From Microbacteriaceae bacterium (GTDB lineage Bacteria; Actinomycetota; Actinomycetes; Actinomycetales; Microbacteriaceae), in the NCBI GenBank assembly GCA_004297935.1, contig SCRE01000006.1:186001-250000 (forward strand): 64,000 bases of DNA, given 5' to 3'. The position numbers and the translations under genes were made by a program. The notes under the pieces were generated by a model that ran no database searches, was not told where the DNA came from, and saw only the letters and a list, made by a program, of their open reading frames with translations. Shown piece after piece: positions 61,252 through 64,000 of the stretch. The first letter of the stretch is position 1. Every line of letters begins with the position of its first letter.

Positions 61252-62298
61252 GTGAACGCACTGGACGCCGAGCTCATCGTCGTCGGCGGCGGTCCGGTCG
61301 GCCTCGTCTCGGCCATCCGCGCACGTGCGTTCGGACTCGACGTCGTGCTGATCGAACCACGCGACACGCCGATCGACAAGGCCTGCGGGGAGGGCCTGAT
61401 GCCCGGAGCGGTGCGCGCACTCGACCTGCTCGGTGTGCGCCCGGACGGGATGGACTTCCGCGGCATCCGTTACGTGCAGGGTTCGACGCGCGCGGAGCAC
61501 GTGTTCGCCAACGGACCGGGGCGCGGCGTGCGGCGCATCGAACTCCATCGAGCGCTGGCCGAGCGGGTGGATGCGCTCGGGGTGCGTCGACTCGCCGGGC
61601 GCGTCGAGAACCTCGCTCAGGATGCACATGGCGTCACGGTGGCAGGCACCGGTCTTGATCCGCTGCGCGCCGACTGGCTGGTCGGCTGCGACGGGCTGCA
61701 TTCGACCGTTCGGCAACTCGTCGGTCTGGCCGTCGCGCCCGGACCGCGCCGCCGCCGCTTCGGATTGCGCAGACACTTTCGCATCGAACCGTGGAGTGAG
61801 TTCGTGGAGGTGCACTGGACACCCGGCGTCGAGGCCTACGTGACGCCGGTGGGCCGCCGGCTCGTCGGCGTCGCGCTGCTCGGGCGTGCGGGCATCGACT
61901 TCGACGCCACGCTCGCCGCAGTGCCGGGGATCGGTGCACGGCTGGCCGCCGCCGAACCGGACGGGCCCGTGCGCGGGGCAGGCCCGCTGCGGCAAAGGAC
62001 GAGCGCACGCACCGCCGGTCGCGTGCTCCTGGCCGGCGACGCATCCGGGTACGTCGACGCGCTCACCGGTGAGGGCCTCCGTGTCGGATTCGCACAGGCG
62101 GATGCCGCGGTGCGCGCCATCCGCTCCGGCGATCCTCGCCGCTACGATCGCGAGTGGGCGAGGGTGACGCGGGAGGCTCGTCTGCTGACCGCTGGTTTGG
62201 TCGCGGCAGCCCGCTCCCCGTTGCGCACGGCGATCGTGCCGGCATCCGCCGCACTGCCGCGCGTGTTCGGGGCCGTGGTCGAACGGCTTGCGCGGTAG
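61252..62298 (+). CDS. FAD-dependent monooxygenase/oxidoreductase (SrsC-like)
   Basis: Flavoprotein of 348 residues with the GxGxxG FAD motif VVGGGPVGLVSAIRARA (about residues 10-26), the class A monooxygenase GCDGLHSTVR (about 144-153) and the second FAD motif LLAGDASGYVDALTGEG (about 261-277). Such enzymes hydroxylate phenolic rings or reduce prenyl chains. In this cluster it probably oxidises the methylated phenolic lipid. The start is GTG 61252. Confidence 0.9.
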   Translation: MNALDAELIVVGGGPVGLVSAIRARAFGLDVVLIEPRDTPIDKACGEGLMPGAVRALDLLGVRPDGMDFRGIRYVQGSTRAEHVFANGPGRGVRRIELHRALAERVDALGVRRLAGRVENLAQDAHGVTVAGTGLDPLRADWLVGCDGLHSTVRQLVGLAVAPGPRRRRFGLRRHFRIEPWSEFVEVHWTPGVEAYVTPVGRRLVGVALLGRAGIDFDATLAAVPGIGARLAAAEPDGPVRGAGPLRQRTSARTAGRVLLAGDASGYVDALTGEGLRVGFAQADAAVRAIRSGDPRRYDREWARVTREARLLTAGLVAAARSPLRTAIVPASAALPRVFGAVVERLAR

Positions 62299-62334
62299 GG
62301 CGCCGGCTCGGCTCGGGCAGTACTGAACCGGGAC

Positions 62335-63012
62335 TCAGCCCAGCAGCAGGCTGCGCAGCTGGTCCGCGGAGTGCACGATCGCCATGGCGCCGCCGGCCTC
62401 GGCAGGGGAGCCGTAGCCCCACTCGACCAGGATGGTCGGGATGCCGTTCGCCGTCGCCCCTTCGACGTCGTGCGAGCGATCGCCGACCAGCACGGTCTGC
62501 GACAGATCCACATCGAGCTCCCGAAGGCGCTCGAGAGCGTACGCCACGACCTCCGCCTTGCTGCTGCGCGATTCGTCTTCAGACGCACCGGCGATGACCT
62601 CGAAGCAGTCGGCGATGCCGAAGTGCTGGAGGATGCGCGTGGCGCGCGATTCCGGCTTGCTCGTCGCGACGGCGATCGGGATGCCCGCGTCGCGCAGGCT
62701 GCGCAGGAGCCCGACGACGCCGGGGAAGACGGCGTTGTCGTGCAGGTCGCGATCGACCGCGGCATCGCGGTAGATGGTGAGTGCGTTCAGGGCTTCGAAC
62801 TCCGTCATTCCGGCGAAGGTGCGGAAGGACTCCAGCAGCGGCGGGCCGACATAGGCCAGGAGGCCCGCCTCATCGGGAACGGGCCGGCCGAGGGCCGTGA
62901 AGGTCTCCGCGAGGGACGATGTGATGCCGGGAGCCGAGTCGGTCAGCGTGCCGTCCAGGTCGAAGAGAACACAGGTCCAGGTTCGGGTCATTGTGGGATT
63001 CTGGATAGTCAT
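62335..63012 (-). CDS. HAD-superfamily phosphatase, phosphoglycolate phosphatase-like
   Basis: Hydrolase of 225 residues. The catalytic FDLDGTLTDSAP motif is at about residues 17-28, motif II in VATSKPES near 115, Lys near 149, and VGDRSHDVEGA near 178. The alpha-helical cap places it in subfamily IA. GGAAGG precedes the ATG at 63012. The substrate could be phosphoglycolate or another sugar phosphate; sequence alone does not decide. Confidence 0.9.
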   Translation of the reverse strand: MTIQNPTMTRTWTCVLFDLDGTLTDSAPGITSSLAETFTALGRPVPDEAGLLAYVGPPLLESFRTFAGMTEFEALNALTIYRDAAVDRDLHDNAVFPGVVGLLRSLRDAGIPIAVATSKPESRATRILQHFGIADCFEVIAGASEDESRSSKAEVVAYALERLRELDVDLSQTVLVGDRSHDVEGATANGIPTILVEWGYGSPAEAGGAMAIVHSADQLRSLLLG

Positions 63013-63024
63013 AACCTTCCAATA

Positions 63025-63456
63025 CTATGTTTCTTCTGCTGGATGCACGCCGAGCATCGCTTCGATGTGCCTTCGCGCGACCACCAGGCCGAACGGACCT
63101 GGGTTGAACTGCACCGCGGCGATGTCAGGAGTCTGCACCAACGCGAGTGCTTCTCGCGCCGGCAAGATCGTTGCCTGAACCATGGTTCCCGCAGCGACTG
63201 CCCCGACCGCTTCCTCGAGTGTCTTCATTGAGGTGAACAGCGGCAGGACCCCGTGCCCTTCGCTGGAGACGAGCGTGCGCGCCCGCGGCCCGCTCTCCTG
63301 AGTCGACCCCGTGATGTCGACGACGAGACCGCCCTTCAGCGCCGCGCGCAGCAGGCCGGGCAGGGCGCTCTCGCTCTGCGTTGCGAAGACATCCTGGATG
63401 GCGTGCTCCACGCCGGTGTTGACGTAGCTGTGGGGAAAGCGCGCGGGCTGCTTCAC
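63025..63456 (-). CDS. SseB family protein
   Basis: Protein of 143 residues with the SseB N-terminal domain: VVDITGSTQE, ARTLVSSEGHGVLPLFTSMKTL and FNPGPFGLVVAR. Function in actinobacteria is unknown. It overlaps the nucS stop by one base, so the two are probably co-transcribed. Confidence 0.83.
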   Translation of the reverse strand: MKQPARFPHSYVNTGVEHAIQDVFATQSESALPGLLRAALKGGLVVDITGSTQESGPRARTLVSSEGHGVLPLFTSMKTLEEAVGAVAAGTMVQATILPAREALALVQTPDIAAVQFNPGPFGLVVARRHIEAMLGVHPAEET

Positions 63457-64000
63457 TAGAACAGCCTCGAGTCCGAGTCGTCGAGGCCGCGCATCGCGTC
63501 GTAGTCGAGCACGAGACAGCGGATGCCGCGGTCCTCGGCCAGCGTGCGCGCCTGCGGCTTGATCTCCTGTGCCGCGAACACCCCGGCGACCGGCGCGAGC
63601 AGCGGATCGCGGTTCATCAGCTCGAGGTAGCGGGTGAGCTGTTCGACGCCGTCGATGTCTCCGCGACGCTTCAGCTCGACTGCGACGGATCGCCCCGAGC
63701 CGTCGCGGGCCAGGATGTCGACCGGGCCGATCGCGGTCATGTACTCGCGGCGCACGAGGGTGTGGCCTTCGCCGAGCAGGCCGATCTGTTCGGCGAGCAG
63801 CTTCTGCAGGTGCGACTCGACGCCGTCCTTGACGAGTCCGGGGTCTCGTCCGAGTTCGTGTACGGAGTCGTGCAGCACCTCGTGGATCGAGACGACGAGC
63901 TTGTCCGAGGTCTTCGTGTTCGTGACGGTCCAGACTTCAGTGATGCCGGCATCCGCCTGGTCTGAATCGGCGCTGCCGGCATCCGGATCGCCGACGGCCA
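63456..64000 (-). CDS. nucS: NucS/EndoMS mismatch-specific endonuclease (5' end beyond window)
   Basis: C-terminal 180 or so residues of the actinobacterial mismatch endonuclease, which cleaves both strands at G-T and T-T mismatches. Visible are the link region [20 protein letters not shown] and the PD-(D/E)XK core: [28 protein letters not shown] with catalytic Glu and Lys. The C terminus DDSDSRLF is the sliding-clamp-binding tail type. The N-terminal DNA-binding domain lies past base 64000. An acidic Ala/Asp linker at about 63920-63995 looks expanded by repeats. Confidence 0.92.
   Translation of the reverse strand, partial: AVGDPDAGSADSDQADAGITEVWTVTNTKTSDKLVVSIHEVLHDSVHELGRDPGLVKDGVESHLQKLLAEQIGLLGEGHTLVRREYMTAIGPVDILARDGSGRSVAVELKRRGDIDGVEQLTRYLELMNRDPLLAPVAGVFAAQEIKPQARTLAEDRGIRCLVLDYDAMRGLDDSDSRLF

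Overview
The window is a high-GC actinobacterial chromosome segment, most probably from the Microbacteriaceae. Support comes from the fhaA-fhaB-pstP-ftsW/rodA cell-wall signalling operon next to tRNA-Leu, a NucS mismatch endonuclease, DUF222/HNH and DUF2510 proteins, strongly GC-ending codons, and a repetitive extragenic element (core GGTCTCGATACG...CTCGACCACCGG) of the kind seen in that family. The family assignment is inference.

Layout. 1-3424: minus-strand FHA/PP2C/FtsW-RodA operon, then tRNA-Leu(CAG). 3615-6950: a TetR regulator (BioQ-like) divergent from a bioY-bioM-bioN biotin ECF transporter. Between them lies an array of 15-bp palindromic operators. 7001-28572: a purine/ureide catabolism island. 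It holds a purine permease, a guanine/nucleoside deaminase, xanthine dehydrogenase (xdhA, xdhB, xdhC), an IclR regulator, malate synthase, a DUF6986 aldolase-like protein, ureidoglycine aminohydrolase, hydroxypyruvate isomerase, tartronate semialdehyde reductase, glyoxylate carboligase, a glycerate kinase fused in frame to allantoinase, a Bcp peroxiredoxin, OHCU decarboxylase, HIU hydrolase and urate oxidase. Together these take guanine or xanthine to urate, urate to allantoin, and ureidoglycine and glyoxylate to glycerate or malate. An allantoate amidohydrolase is missing from the window. A 15-bp palindrome (TTCCRC-N3-GYGGAA) recurs at the promoters of the island and probably binds the IclR protein.

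28569-34487: a sugar ABC importer resembling frcBCA, with two kinases and a divergent LacI regulator. 34546-42393: envelope genes (a GT39-like enzyme, an orphan OmpR-type regulator, a PAP2 phosphatase, a TagF-GT4 bifunctional teichoic-acid/glycosyl transferase) and two membrane proteins. 42429-48349: PadR with an HAAS-domain protein, AraC with a VOC protein, a PrmC-related methyltransferase, an EEP nuclease whose start codon appears lost, and a DUF222-HNH protein. 48719-57723: a sulfite-oxidase-type molybdoenzyme, a two-component system whose kinase is frameshifted, a LysE exporter, an aspartate aminotransferase and an MFS exporter. 57940-59371: paired CrcB fluoride channels with a universal stress protein. 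59533-62298: a type III PKS, ICMT-like methyltransferase and flavoprotein cluster resembling srsABC (phenolic lipids). 62335-64000: HAD phosphatase, SseB-like protein and nucS (5' end beyond the window).

Two genome-scale features stand out. First, short tandem repeats, mostly 15 bp and therefore pentapeptide-coding, are scattered through many unrelated genes and promoters. Second, repeated REP-type elements fill intergenic gaps; one has joined glycerate kinase to allantoinase and another supplies the stop codon of the aminotransferase.
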